The notes under the pieces are model-generated. The model did no database searches. It worked only from the letters and a program-made list of their open reading frames with translations, and was not told the DNA's origin. The position numbers and the translations under genes were made by a program. A DNA stretch of 21,290 bases, from assembly GCA_964650485.1 (NCBI GenBank), contig CAZYTX010000061.1, positions 1-21,290 of the forward strand. The letters are read 5' to 3'. The DNA is from CAZYTX01 sp964650485. GTDB taxonomy: Bacteria > RBG-13-61-14 > DATKZS01. Shown here one piece after another: positions 13,910 through 21,290 of the stretch. The number at the start of each line of letters is the position of its first letter. Positions within the stretch are counted from its first letter, which is position 1.

Positions 13910-14737
13910 CTACTCAGCCATGCTCTCTCGCACGCTTTTGGGGAGCTTGAAGAAGAATTCCCTGCGCAACTGCTCGGTCCTCTCCCTGTCGGGCTTCAGC
14001 CTGATCCTGTCTTTGTCCAGCACAAAGGACTGGTCTATCTTGCCCTTCACCACCTCGTTAATGAACACGTCCGCTTCAAGAGCCGTCTTCACCGGCAGTC
14101 TGAATACCGTGTCCATGTTCACGCCTCCCACCACCCGGGACTTGAGCGGGACATCGAACGTCTCCTCGATCGGAAGCGTAACCTTCCGGTTGATCCTCAC
14201 CGGCACTACGTCGTCAACGTGGACCTTCTGGTCCACCGGGACCACCATGTCAACCGGGATCACGCCCCGCACCGGGACTTCGGTGTAGCCCAGCAGGGGC
14301 AGCTTTATGCTCAGGGTGTCGTTTACCGGGACCTCGAAATTCAAAGGCACCTGTGCGCTCACGTATATGTCCTGGTCAACGGGCACCGACACCAGGATGT
14401 CGAGCGGGACCTCGATCCGCTCGGAGAGGGGGACCGAAAAGGTCTGGTCAACCATAAACACGACCGGGACCTCCTGGTCAACGGGAAGGGAAAGCACCTG
14501 GTCAAGCCGCGCCGTCACCGGCACCTTCGAGTCAATCTTAACCTCCAGGTCCTTTGAAAGCCGCACCTCAAGGTCAACAAGGCTCAAAGGGTCCAGGCGA
14601 GAGATAAGGTAGAGGCTAGCTGCGGTGGTCGCCCCCCACAAAACGATCAAGAGCAGGAACCACTTTAAGTACCTGGAAAAACGGCCGCCCACCTCTATCT
14701 CGCGGCCGTCTCTCTCCATCTGTATCTTTATGCGCAT
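13910..14737 (-). CDS. Membrane-anchored VPVDQ-repeat protein, unknown function
   Basis: I do not recognise a family. The 275-residue protein has a cytosolic basic N-terminus (1-22), one hydrophobic helix (about 24-46), and then about 190 residues of alternating polar and hydrophobic residues, predicted to form extended beta strands. A short unit, [VL]PVDQ-x-hydrophobic-x-V, recurs: LPVDQEVPV (84-92), VPVDQDIYV (118-126), VPVNDTLSI (136-144), VPVDQKVHV (166-174), with weaker VPLSERIEV and VPLKSRV copies. The C-terminus (240-275) is charged and helical. A regular beta structure such as a helix or fibre on the outer side of the membrane is inferred. It follows the lipoprotein peptidase gene by 35 bases and is probably the last gene of the kor unit. 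The ATG has only a weak ribosome binding site. Confidence 0.6.
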   Translation of the reverse strand: MRIKIQMERDGREIEVGGRFSRYLKWFLLLIVLWGATTAASLYLISRLDPLSLVDLEVRLSKDLEVKIDSKVPVTARLDQVLSLPVDQEVPVVFMVDQTFSVPLSERIEVPLDILVSVPVDQDIYVSAQVPLNFEVPVNDTLSIKLPLLGYTEVPVRGVIPVDMVVPVDQKVHVDDVVPVRINRKVTLPIEETFDVPLKSRVVGGVNMDTVFRLPVKTALEADVFINEVVKGKIDQSFVLDKDRIRLKPDRERTEQLRREFFFKLPKSVRESMAE

Positions 14738-14772
14738 GTCTCAGACCAAGGCCCCGAAGAGATAAAAGCCTT

Positions 14773-15888
14773 TCACCCCTCGCCCTGTTCCCGGAGCCAG
14801 TCCCTGGCGTATGCCTCGGGGGCAACGCCCTCAATCCCGGCCACGTGCTTGAAGAAGCCCACCAATGCCTTCAGGTCCTGGTCCATGGCCTCATACATAT
14901 CCCGGTAGAGGCCGAGGTCATGGTAATAGACCGTCCGGGATATGATGGTCGCGTTGTTGATGTCCCGCTCCGGCCAGCCCCGGTAGCGGCCCGTCTTCAT
15001 GCGCGGGAGCACCTCCTCCCGGAAGCGCACCTTGTGGGCCTCGATGATCTCCTCTTTTTTCGCGAGCTTCTCCCTCTCGCTTAGAGGGCTTTTATACATC
15101 CGGTCGAGCGCGCCATAGAGCTTCATGATCTCCTTGGAAAAAATCTGCGCGTCGTGGTTCGAGTAAAGAACGTACATGGCCTCCTCCGAGTCCGGCCCGA
15201 AACGCTGGGAGAGGTAGTTGTACGCGCCCTGCTCGCCCACGAACAGGGCCAGGTTCTCATTGAACTCCATCTTCCCCTTTATGAACACAGTCCCGTGCAG
15301 CATCTCGTGCAGCACCAGCTCGGCCAGGTATGCTTTACTGTATTTCAGCAGGGGAGAGTAAAGCGGGTCAGACACTATCCCCAGCATGGAGTAGGCGTTG
15401 GCCACCCGCAGATACACCTCAAAGCCCTGCTCTTCGAGCTCATTTGCCTTGCCCTCCGCGTGCTTCTTCTTGAAAAAGCCGAGGTATGGGACCTCGCCCG
15501 CGACCGGGAATTCCCAGGTCACGGGGGTCATGGATAGCGGCTCTGCCGCGGTCAGGTTCCAGGTCACCGCCTCCCGCTCCACCCTGACCAGTATCTCGTA
15601 GCTCTTGCTCCTGGCAAGGCCCACCCGCTCGACGCCGTAGTTCTTCACGTCCAGCACGAACTCGAGCTTCTCCCTGGCCTCCGGCTCAAGCTCCGGATCA
15701 TCGAGCACCCTTTCAAAGGGCGCCCGCTTGAGGAGCAGCGCCGCCTGGCCCGGGGCCTGTTGCAGGAGGTAGGCGAGCTCCTCCTCGTCGCAGCCCGCGG
15801 CGCAAGCGCATGCCAGGGATAACACCAGCAGGGCGGCGACCTTGCCCTTTAACCCGAGGGTCCAGTTCACACTCGATCTTTTCTGCAC
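14773..15888 (-). CDS. Putative lipoprotein metallopeptidase (PF10023 aminopeptidase-like)
   Basis: A 371-residue protein starting at GTG 15888, 17 bases after the korC stop. The N-terminus has basic residues, a hydrophobic core (AALLVLSLACA) and AAGC with Cys33 as a probable lipidation site, though Ala rather than Leu at -3 makes the lipobox weak. The body matches the putative aminopeptidase family PF10023: YLLQQAPGQAALL (40-52), VTWNLTAAEPLSM (108-120), WEFPVAGEVPYLGFF, YSMLGIVSDP and the zinc site HEMLH (194-198) with Glu211 in FNENLALF. So it is likely an outer- or inner-membrane lipoprotein with a zinc peptidase domain facing the periplasm. Substrate unknown. A second GTG at 15870 is a possible start. 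Why it follows ferredoxin oxidoreductase genes is unclear. Confidence 0.75.
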   Translation of the reverse strand: MQKRSSVNWTLGLKGKVAALLVLSLACACAAGCDEEELAYLLQQAPGQAALLLKRAPFERVLDDPELEPEAREKLEFVLDVKNYGVERVGLARSKSYEILVRVEREAVTWNLTAAEPLSMTPVTWEFPVAGEVPYLGFFKKKHAEGKANELEEQGFEVYLRVANAYSMLGIVSDPLYSPLLKYSKAYLAELVLHEMLHGTVFIKGKMEFNENLALFVGEQGAYNYLSQRFGPDSEEAMYVLYSNHDAQIFSKEIMKLYGALDRMYKSPLSEREKLAKKEEIIEAHKVRFREEVLPRMKTGRYRGWPERDINNATIISRTVYYHDLGLYRDMYEAMDQDLKALVGFFKHVAGIEGVAPEAYARDWLREQGEG

Positions 15889-15905
15889 TCTTGCTTTTTC
15901 TTCTC

Positions 15906-16454
15906 TCAAAGCTCGTGTCCCTGTCCCAGGGACATACCCAGGCGGAAGGCCTTTTTGTTCATCTCCAGGAACTCCGGCGGAACCCTGGCGGCCAGGACCT
16001 TCTCGATGGCTTCCGCGGAGACAATTCCCGCGATCCGCGCAAGCGCGCCCAGCATGCATATGTTCAGGGTCACCGGGCTGCCGACCTCGGCCATCACCCT
16101 GTCCAGCATGGGCAGGTGTCTCTGTCTCGCGTCCAACTTGCTCTCCAGCTTCACCAGCTTCGAATCCGCAATCAAAAGTCCGCCCGGCTTTATCATGCCC
16201 GAGTACGAGTCATACGCCCTCTGGGAAAGACACACCATCACGTTGGGCCAGTAAACCTTGGAAAAATGTATCTCACCCTCGGACACGATCACGTCCGAGC
16301 GGGTCATCCCTCCCCTGGCCTGGGCGCCGTAGAGCTGACTCTGCACCGCCACCAGGCCCTGGTGCAGCACCGCGGCCTCCGCGAATATTATGGCCGCAGT
16401 GATAATGCCCTGGCCGCCCGAGCCCGAGAACACCACCTCGTCCTTGCGCGTCAT
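15906..16454 (-). CDS. korC: 2-oxoacid:ferredoxin oxidoreductase, gamma subunit
   Basis: The gamma subunit of the enzyme that oxidatively decarboxylates a 2-oxoacid to acyl-CoA with reduction of ferredoxin. The 182-residue protein shows the domain's opening FSGSGGQGIITAA (9-21), QSQLYGAQARGGMTRSDVIV (about 39-58) and CMLGAL in the C-terminal half, all typical. Its ATG overlaps the korB stop by four bases (ATGA), giving translational coupling. Whether the substrate is 2-oxoglutarate, a branched-chain 2-oxoacid or pyruvate cannot be decided from this subunit. Confidence 0.88.
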   Translation of the reverse strand: MTRKDEVVFSGSGGQGIITAAIIFAEAAVLHQGLVAVQSQLYGAQARGGMTRSDVIVSEGEIHFSKVYWPNVMVCLSQRAYDSYSGMIKPGGLLIADSKLVKLESKLDARQRHLPMLDRVMAEVGSPVTLNICMLGALARIAGIVSAEAIEKVLAARVPPEFLEMNKKAFRLGMSLGQGHEL

Positions 16455-17260
16455 TGCCCCGCGTCCTCTCTCGCCCGCTCGATCACCCCGTCGTACTCGC
16501 TGCAGTACTCGGGCAACTCCTTTTCAACGAACACCCCCACCTCGATCAATTCGGGGTTGTCCTCCTTTTTCTTCGAGCCCACCGGTGTGGTGACGCTCTT
16601 CATGTGCTCCAGCATCTCCACCGCGTCCCCCATCTTGTTGCGCCTGCCGAAGTTCACCGGGCACTGGGTCATGACCTCCACCACTGAAAAGCCCTTGTGC
16701 TTTATGGCCCGCTCGATGTACTTCGATAGCTGCCGGGCGTGGTACGTGGTTGACCTGGCCACGAAGGTCGCGCCCGCGGCCACGGACAGGTCCACCACGT
16801 CGAATGCGTGGTCAATGTTGCCGTAGGGCGCGGTGGTGGCGTACACCCCGTAGCCTGAAAGGGGCGAGAACTGGCCCCCGGTCATGCCGTAGATATGGTT
16901 GTTCATCACTATGGCGGTGATGTCAATGTTCCGGCGGGCCGCGTGGATGAAGTGGTTGCCCCCGATAGCCAGCGCGTCCCCGTCGCCCATGGGAGCGATC
17001 AGGGTGAGCTCGGGCCTCGTGATCTTCACACCGGTGGCGAAAGCCAGCGCCCTGCCGTGCAGGGTGTGCATGGTGTGGAAGTCAACGTAGCCGGCTATCC
17101 TTGCCGAGCAGCCTATGCCTGAGACCACCACTATCTCGTTCTTGTCCATCCCCAGCCGCTCGATGGCCCGCAGCATCGCGTTTAGCACGGTCCCGTGGCC
17201 GCAGCCCTCGCACCACAGGTGAGGGAAGTAACGCTTTCTCAGGTAGTCCTTTATTGACAT
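16451..17260 (-). CDS. korB: 2-oxoacid:ferredoxin oxidoreductase, beta (thiamine-diphosphate) subunit
   Basis: The 269-residue subunit binds thiamine diphosphate and one [4Fe-4S] cluster. Visible residues: Cys17 and Cys20 in WCEGCGHG, Cys51 in GIGCSARIAG and Cys200 in TQCPVNFG as cluster ligands, and the cofactor motif from GDGD (92-95) to NN (120-121), followed by IYGMTGGQ. YFPHLWCEGCGHG is typical of 2-oxoglutarate- and branched-chain-type enzymes. It starts one base after the korA stop and overlaps korC by four bases, so the three subunits are tightly coupled. Confidence 0.92.
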   Translation of the reverse strand: MSIKDYLRKRYFPHLWCEGCGHGTVLNAMLRAIERLGMDKNEIVVVSGIGCSARIAGYVDFHTMHTLHGRALAFATGVKITRPELTLIAPMGDGDALAIGGNHFIHAARRNIDITAIVMNNHIYGMTGGQFSPLSGYGVYATTAPYGNIDHAFDVVDLSVAAGATFVARSTTYHARQLSKYIERAIKHKGFSVVEVMTQCPVNFGRRNKMGDAVEMLEHMKSVTTPVGSKKKEDNPELIEVGVFVEKELPEYCSEYDGVIERAREDAGQ

Positions 17261-17261
17261 C

Positions 17262-18416
17262 TCACATGCCCCTGCGACGGATGAGCCGCATCATGTTGGC
17301 TATGTCGTCCGGGGTGATAAGCTCCTCGTCTATGCGGTTGGCCAGGAACACCCGCTCCGGCCGGTCCACGGCAAGGTTCACCTGCTCCTGCACCTGGCCC
17401 AGGTTCATCTCCACAACCAGTATGACCCAGGCGTTCCTGCATATCTCCCTTACTATGGCGTGCGGGAAAGGCCACAGGGTCTGCAGCTCCAGGAGCCCGG
17501 TGCGGAGACCCTTCTGACGCGACTCCTCCACGAACTGGAGAGAAGAGCGGGCAGAGGAACCGTAGGAGATAAGGATGTACTCCGCGTCATCAAGCATGTA
17601 CTCCTTGTATCGGGCGATGGAGTTCACGTTGTCCTCGATCTTGTCGGACAAATGCCGGATAAGGCGCCGCACCACCTTGGGGTCGGTGGAGGGGAACCCC
17701 CACATGTCATGGAAAAGACCGGTCACGTTGTAGCGATGCACACCCCCGAAGTCGGACATGGGCAGCCTGCCGTCCTCCCGGGGAAGATAAGGGTGGTAGT
17801 CCACGCCCCTCTTCACCGAGGTTCGCAGACGGTTCACCACCGGGATGTCTTCCGGTCCCGGCATGAATATCCTCTCCCGCATGTGTCCGATGGCCTCGTC
17901 GAACAAAAGAACCACCGGGGTGCGGTATGTCTCCGCCATGTTGAAGGCCTCCACCGTCACCTCGATCACGTCCTGGAGGGTGGAGGCGGTAAGCGCGATG
18001 ATGGCGTGGTCTCCGTGCGTGCCGAACCTGGCCTGGTTCACGTCCCCCTGGGCAACGTGGGTGGGGTTCCCGGTCGAGGGCCCGCCCCGCTGCACGTCCA
18101 CGATAACGCATGGTATCTCCGCCATGACCGCGTAACCGAGCGCCTCCTGCATGAGCGAGAAACCGGGACCGCTGGTGGCTGTCATCACCTTGCTCCCGGT
18201 GAGCGAGGCCCCGATGATGGCGCACATGGAGGATAGCTCGTCCTCCATCTGCACGTACTTGCCCCCCATCCGGGGAAGCCTTATTGAGAGCTGCTCTGCT
18301 ATCTCCGAGGATGGGGTGATGGGATACCCGGCGAAGAAGTGGAGGCCCGCGTACAAGGCCCCCTCAACGCAGGCCTCGTTGCCCTGCATGAACCTCATGT
18401 TATTCTTGTGGGACAA
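17262..18416 (-). CDS. korA: 2-oxoacid:ferredoxin oxidoreductase, alpha subunit
   Basis: The 384-residue alpha subunit carries the pyrimidine-binding and transketolase-C-like domains. The opening FMQGNEACVEGALYAGLHFF and GYPITPSSEIAE (about 30-41) are diagnostic, followed by TSGPGFSLMQEALGYAV and VDVQRGGPSTG. The gamma domain is a separate gene (korC), so this is the four-subunit type rather than the alpha-gamma fusion. Order D-A-B-C is the same as oorDABC of Campylobacter and Helicobacter, which supports 2-oxoglutarate as substrate, but vorDABC-type enzymes are similar. It starts 3 bases after the korD stop. Confidence 0.92.
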   Translation of the reverse strand: MSHKNNMRFMQGNEACVEGALYAGLHFFAGYPITPSSEIAEQLSIRLPRMGGKYVQMEDELSSMCAIIGASLTGSKVMTATSGPGFSLMQEALGYAVMAEIPCVIVDVQRGGPSTGNPTHVAQGDVNQARFGTHGDHAIIALTASTLQDVIEVTVEAFNMAETYRTPVVLLFDEAIGHMRERIFMPGPEDIPVVNRLRTSVKRGVDYHPYLPREDGRLPMSDFGGVHRYNVTGLFHDMWGFPSTDPKVVRRLIRHLSDKIEDNVNSIARYKEYMLDDAEYILISYGSSARSSLQFVEESRQKGLRTGLLELQTLWPFPHAIVREICRNAWVILVVEMNLGQVQEQVNLAVDRPERVFLANRIDEELITPDDIANMMRLIRRRGM

Positions 18417-18419
18417 TAT

Positions 18420-18623
18420 TCACTCCCGAATGAGCTCGATGGCCAGGTCAGGGCACAGCTCCTCGCACTCCCCGCAGCAGTTGCACTCCGACAGGCGTGT
18501 CACATAGGCCTTGGCATCATCGTCAAGACCGAGTACGCCCTTCTTGCAAAAGTGAACGCAGATCCCGCACCCCTTGCACCACTCGCGTGTAACTTCTATG
18601 TCGCGGCACTTCTTCTCAGGCAT
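18420..18623 (-). CDS. korD: 2-oxoacid:ferredoxin oxidoreductase, delta (2x[4Fe-4S] ferredoxin) subunit
   Basis: A 67-residue ferredoxin with two cluster motifs: CKGCGICVHFC and CNCCGECEELCP, both C-x2-C-x2-C-x3-C. It passes electrons from the catalytic subunits to ferredoxin. I chose ATG 18623 (MPEKKC) with GAGG 5 bases upstream; a longer frame from 18707 would cross the promoter -10 box and add 28 residues with no ferredoxin similarity. It is the first gene of the korDABC unit. Confidence 0.88.
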   Translation of the reverse strand: MPEKKCRDIEVTREWCKGCGICVHFCKKGVLGLDDDAKAYVTRLSECNCCGECEELCPDLAIELIRE

Positions 18624-18665
18624 TAAAACCTCGAGCCCCAAAAAACCTATAAGCTCCTGATTCTG

Positions 18666-18671
18666 ATTATA
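18666..18671 (-). promoter_or_regulatory. -10 box of the probable korDABC promoter
   Basis: A perfect TATAAT on the minus strand, 42 bases before the korD ATG. No good -35 box lies 16-18 bases upstream (the region is T-rich), which suggests dependence on an activator. Position just ahead of the operon and AT-rich context support it. Confidence 0.45.
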
Positions 18672-18763
18672 CAGCAATTTGCCGTCATAAAAAGGGGAAA
18701 TACGCACTTAAATGAGAAGTTTGTTAGAAGTTAAGAGGACTTCGAGAGATGTCAGGCACCGGC

Positions 18764-20456
18764 TCAGCCCTGTCGCCTTCCGCCCGGTTCGAGGTCTATG
18801 GTGTCCTCGGTCACGCCCTGCTTCTCCAGCTCGCCCTTTATCACCCGCTGGGTCTCGGTCTTTGGCAGCTCCTTCATGAAGCGGTAGTAGCGGGGTATGG
18901 CGAACCTCGCCAGGTGGTCTTTCAAGAACTCGGCCAGCTCCCTGGCGTCAAAGGTCTTGCCTTCCACCGGCACGACCGCGGCCATTACGTCGTCCTCGGC
19001 AAGCTCCGAGGGCACGGCAAAGACCGCGCACTCGAGCACGTCCGGGTGCTGAAGTATCCCGTGCTCGACCTCGTAGGCGGAGATGTTCTCGCCGCGCCTG
19101 CGCAAAAACTCGCTCTTCCTGCCCACGAAGTAGAGGTTCCCTTCCTGGTTCTCGTACACCAGGTCTCCGGTGTGGAGCCAGCCGTCCTTGACCTTTTCCG
19201 ATGTGGCCTTGCCGTCCTTGTAGTACTCGACCGAGCTCTCGCGCTCGCCCACCCATGCGATGAGCTCGCCGGGCTGCCCCTTTGGCACGTCGTTCATCTC
19301 GTCGTCCACCAGCCGGTAGCTGACCTTGCCGATGGGCTTGCCCATGCTGCCCACCGGGGCCTGGCCGTAGTTCATGATGGCCAGGCCGCCGCCGTCCACC
19401 GCGCCGTAGGCCTCGATGATCTCGGTGCCGAACCTCTGCTGGAAGGGCTCCCACATGTCCGCGGGGCAGGCCGCGGAGAGCACGTAACGCACGTTGTGGT
19501 CCCGGTCGGTGGGCTTCTCGGGCTGCTTCATGAGGATGGGTATCATGGCGCCCAGGCCGTTGAACACCGTGGCCTGTGTCTGGCGCACGTCGTCCCAGAA
19601 CCGGCTGGCGCTGAACTTCTCTGAGAGGGCCACCTTGGCGTTGCCCCCCCATGGCGGTGCTCACGGTCAGCAGCAGGGCGTTGCCGTGGAAGAGCGGCAG
19701 GCAGGTGTAGTACACGTCGGAAGGCCGGAGCATGAGCTTGCCCAGCACGGTGAGCATCTTGAGCCCGGTCTTTCCGTAGCGGGTGACCACGCCTTTTGGC
19801 AGGCCGGTGGTCCCGGAGGTGTACATGATAAGGCACGGGTCGCCTTCCCTGGGTCCCTGGGCCGGCTTTGCAGCTCTTGTCTCCGGCCCGCAGGCCCGGT
19901 CCATGGACACCATCCCTTCCGGCGCCTGGAAGTCGTCCCCCGCGCCCTGGGTGTTCACTATCACCTTGGGAGGGTCCTCGATCTGGCCGGCCACGTTCTG
20001 GTAGTGGGGGAGCAGGTCGTGGTCTATGATCGCGAATGCCGCCTCTGAGTGGTTGAATATGTAGGCGAGCTGGTTGCCGCGCAGGGCCGTGTTCACGGGC
20101 ACGGCGCACAGCCCCAGCCTCTGAGCGCCGAAGTAGGCGTCCAGCCAGCGTGGGGAGTTCTTCATCATGTTGGCCACCTTCTTGGTGTGAAGGCTCTTTA
20201 GCTGGAACCCCACGTAGTCGTAGCCCTCCTCGAACTCGCGGTCGAACTCGTCCCAGTGGGGGTTCTCGAGCACGGTGGTGGGATTTTTGATGTTCTCGGC
20301 GATGAGGTATAGCCCGAAGTAGTGACAGTGGGACGTCATCTGGAAGGGGCCGTGCCCCCTTGCAAGCCTGGAGGTGAGCAGGTCGTACATGTCCTCCCCC
20401 CACCCCAGCTCGTTGGGACCGTAGCTGTGCACCAGAAGCACTCTCGGCTTGTTCAT
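18764..20456 (-). pseudogene. Acyl-CoA synthetase gene, 5'-replaced by a B12-binding domain and frameshifted
   Basis: One interrupted gene in two frames. Residues 1 to about 95 (LIAENI, PTTVLENPHW, GYDYVG) resemble the B12-binding N-terminus of radical SAM proteins. From KVANMMKNSPRWLDAYFGAQ on it is an AMP-forming acyl-CoA synthetase that lacks its own first 60 or so residues. The adenylation motif YTSGTTGLPKGV is present. At a run of seven C (19644-19650) the frame is lost; the rest continues in the next frame from about 19640 to the TGA at 18764, with EAYGAVDGGG, WLHTGDLVYENQEG, RRRGENISAYEVE and the C-terminal catalytic Lys in PKTETQRVIKGEL. All core motifs survive except the N-terminal part. 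Removing one C would restore a single frame. AAAGGAGG precedes the ATG. It is downstream of the hydrolase gene by 42 bases. Two defects suggest decay, although either could be an assembly error. Confidence 0.8.
20160..20456 (-). other. B12-binding (radical-SAM-type) N-terminal fragment
   Basis: The first 95-99 codons of the chimeric gene. VLLVHSY, RGHGPFQMTSHCHYFGLYLI and AENIKNPTTVLENPHWDEFD followed by GYDYVGFQLKSLHTKKV match the cobalamin-binding Rossmann domain that opens many radical SAM proteins; the DxHxxG cobalamin motif itself is not seen. The radical SAM part is missing. It keeps its own strong ribosome binding site. Confidence 0.6.
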
Positions 20457-20498
20457 GATGTCCTCCTTTTCAAGCTGCCTTGAACTTGCCGGGCAGAA

Positions 20499-21290
20499 CT
20501 ATTTATCACTCCCATGCTTTATATTAGCAATAAATTCAAGGATTATCCGCGAAGCCGCATCCGGGGCGTCCTCCTGCAGGAAATGGGACGCCTCGCTTAT
20601 AATCTGCACCCGCGAGTCAGGGATCAGTCTCACGAACCTGCAGGCCGTGGGCAGGGTGCAGAAGGGGTCGTGCTTTCCCCAAAGCACCAGCACCGGCCTC
20701 TTGAAACCTGGAAGGGCCCGCTGGATCCCCCTCAAGTAGGGCGGCACAACCCGGTAGGCCTTCAGGGTCCGAGCAAGGGTCAGCCTGCCGTCCTCCCGGG
20801 AGATCAGCTCTTTCCAGGCCTGCCCTTCCGCGCCCGAAAGAGCCTCGGGGTTCTGGAGGGCCTTCCTCTGCATGTACCTCAAGATCATGTCCCCGAAGTT
20901 GTCGTCTGACATGAAGGTCCTCTGCAAAGCCATGGGCGCCAGGATGGAGGCCAGCACCGGGCCGGGTATATGGAAGTCCTTGAGGAACACGGTGGTGTTG
21001 AGGATGGTGAGGCTCGCGACCCGGTCCGGGTTGCGCACGGCCCAGCCGATGGTGAAGGGACCGCCCACGTCGTGGCATATGAGGTGTGCCCGCTCTATCC
21101 CGAGTGCGTCCAGGAACTTGCCCAGGAATCGCTCGAACTCGGGGAAGTAGTACCTCTTCTTGTCCTGCGGCTTGTCCGAGAGCCCGAACCCGTACAGGTC
21201 CCACGAGCGCACCGGGTGGCGCTCGGCCAGGAGCGGTATCATCCTGCGATAGAGGAAGCTCGAGCGGGGGATGCCGTGGGTGAGCACTAG
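20499..21290 (-). CDS. Alpha/beta hydrolase, haloalkane-dehalogenase/epoxide-hydrolase type (5' end outside window)
   Basis: The visible 264 codons run from the window edge to TAG at 20499. The frame is still open at 21290 and the first visible residues, LVLTHGIPRSSFLYRR, are the oxyanion-hole region near residue 30-40 of such enzymes, so only a short N-terminus is lost. The nucleophile elbow CHDVGGPF has Asp as nucleophile, which points to haloalkane dehalogenases and epoxide hydrolases rather than Ser esterases. DLYGFGLSDKP, WGKHDPF and ASHFLQEDAPD (catalytic His) complete the fold. Substrate cannot be told. It is upstream of, and possibly co-transcribed with, the acyl-CoA synthetase gene. 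Confidence 0.85.
   Translation of the reverse strand, partial: LVLTHGIPRSSFLYRRMIPLLAERHPVRSWDLYGFGLSDKPQDKKRYYFPEFERFLGKFLDALGIERAHLICHDVGGPFTIGWAVRNPDRVASLTILNTTVFLKDFHIPGPVLASILAPMALQRTFMSDDNFGDMILRYMQRKALQNPEALSGAEGQAWKELISREDGRLTLARTLKAYRVVPPYLRGIQRALPGFKRPVLVLWGKHDPFCTLPTACRFVRLIPDSRVQIISEASHFLQEDAPDAASRIILEFIANIKHGSDK

Noticed and set aside
14219..14612. Plus-strand repeats and frames rich in HRD or TGT within the VPVDQ-repeat gene
   Set aside because: They are the complement of the repeated VPVDQ codons and not an independent repeat array or CRISPR.
18624..18707. N-terminal extension of KorD by 28 residues
   Set aside because: It would cross the TATAAT box and lacks ferredoxin-like sequence; the internal ATG has a proper ribosome binding site.

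Overview
The window looks like a GC-rich chromosome segment of an anaerobic bacterium, most probably a deltaproteobacterium (Desulfobacterota) or close relative. The main reason is the run ffh - rpsP - khpA - rimM - trmD - SPOUT RNA methyltransferase (PF09936 type) - rplS - ... - rnhB. From memory this order is typical of Geobacter-like genomes. A four-subunit 2-oxoacid:ferredoxin oxidoreductase (korDABC) fits an anaerobic lifestyle. No rRNA, tRNA or CRISPR array was found.

Layout. 1-500: AT-richer accessory DNA with the start of an unidentified minus-strand gene at the left edge and a DUF6788-like small gene. 730-1263: a TrmO-type tRNA methyltransferase (+). 1318-2233 (-): a 45-residue SEC-C zinc-motif ORF, a strong hairpin, and an exported DUF2914 protein. 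2352-4523 (-): mnmE followed directly by a membrane-anchored dual-specificity phosphatase. 4649-5713 (+): a CorA-type metal transporter. 5751-6185 (-): a hotdog thioesterase. 6186-6611: a 426-base divergent intergenic region with a long hairpin, a 14-base inverted repeat pair and a clear promoter. 6612-13897 (+): the SRP/ribosome/tRNA/RNase operon, in which a 749-residue Rad50/YhaN-like ATPase sits between rplS and rnhB. 13910-18623 (-): korDABC, a lipoprotein metallopeptidase (PF10023-like) and a VPVDQ-repeat membrane protein. 18764-20456 (-): a damaged acyl-CoA synthetase gene. 20499-21290 (-): an alpha/beta hydrolase cut by the window edge.

How the genes work together. The central operon joins protein targeting (Ffh), ribosome parts and maturation (S16, L19, RimM, KhpA) and RNA modification or turnover (TrmD, SPOUT methyltransferase, RNase HII). 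A sigma70-like promoter precedes ffh and a second one precedes rplS, so the rplS-ATPase-rnhB part can be transcribed separately. TrmO, MnmE and TrmD are all tRNA anticodon-loop modification enzymes but lie in three different transcription units.

Most notable points: (1) the ATPase between rplS and rnhB, with two membrane segments and a Pro/Gly/Met/Gln-rich low-complexity linker; (2) the acyl-CoA synthetase gene, whose own N-terminus is replaced by about 95 residues of a B12-binding (radical-SAM-type) domain at a short shared motif, and which is also frameshifted at a run of seven C; (3) the VPVDQ-repeat membrane protein; (4) the SEC-C micro-ORF; (5) the structured, inverted-repeat-flanked segment upstream of ffh. 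I did not find a clear multi-gene defence or other new system; the ATPase is the best candidate for something undescribed.
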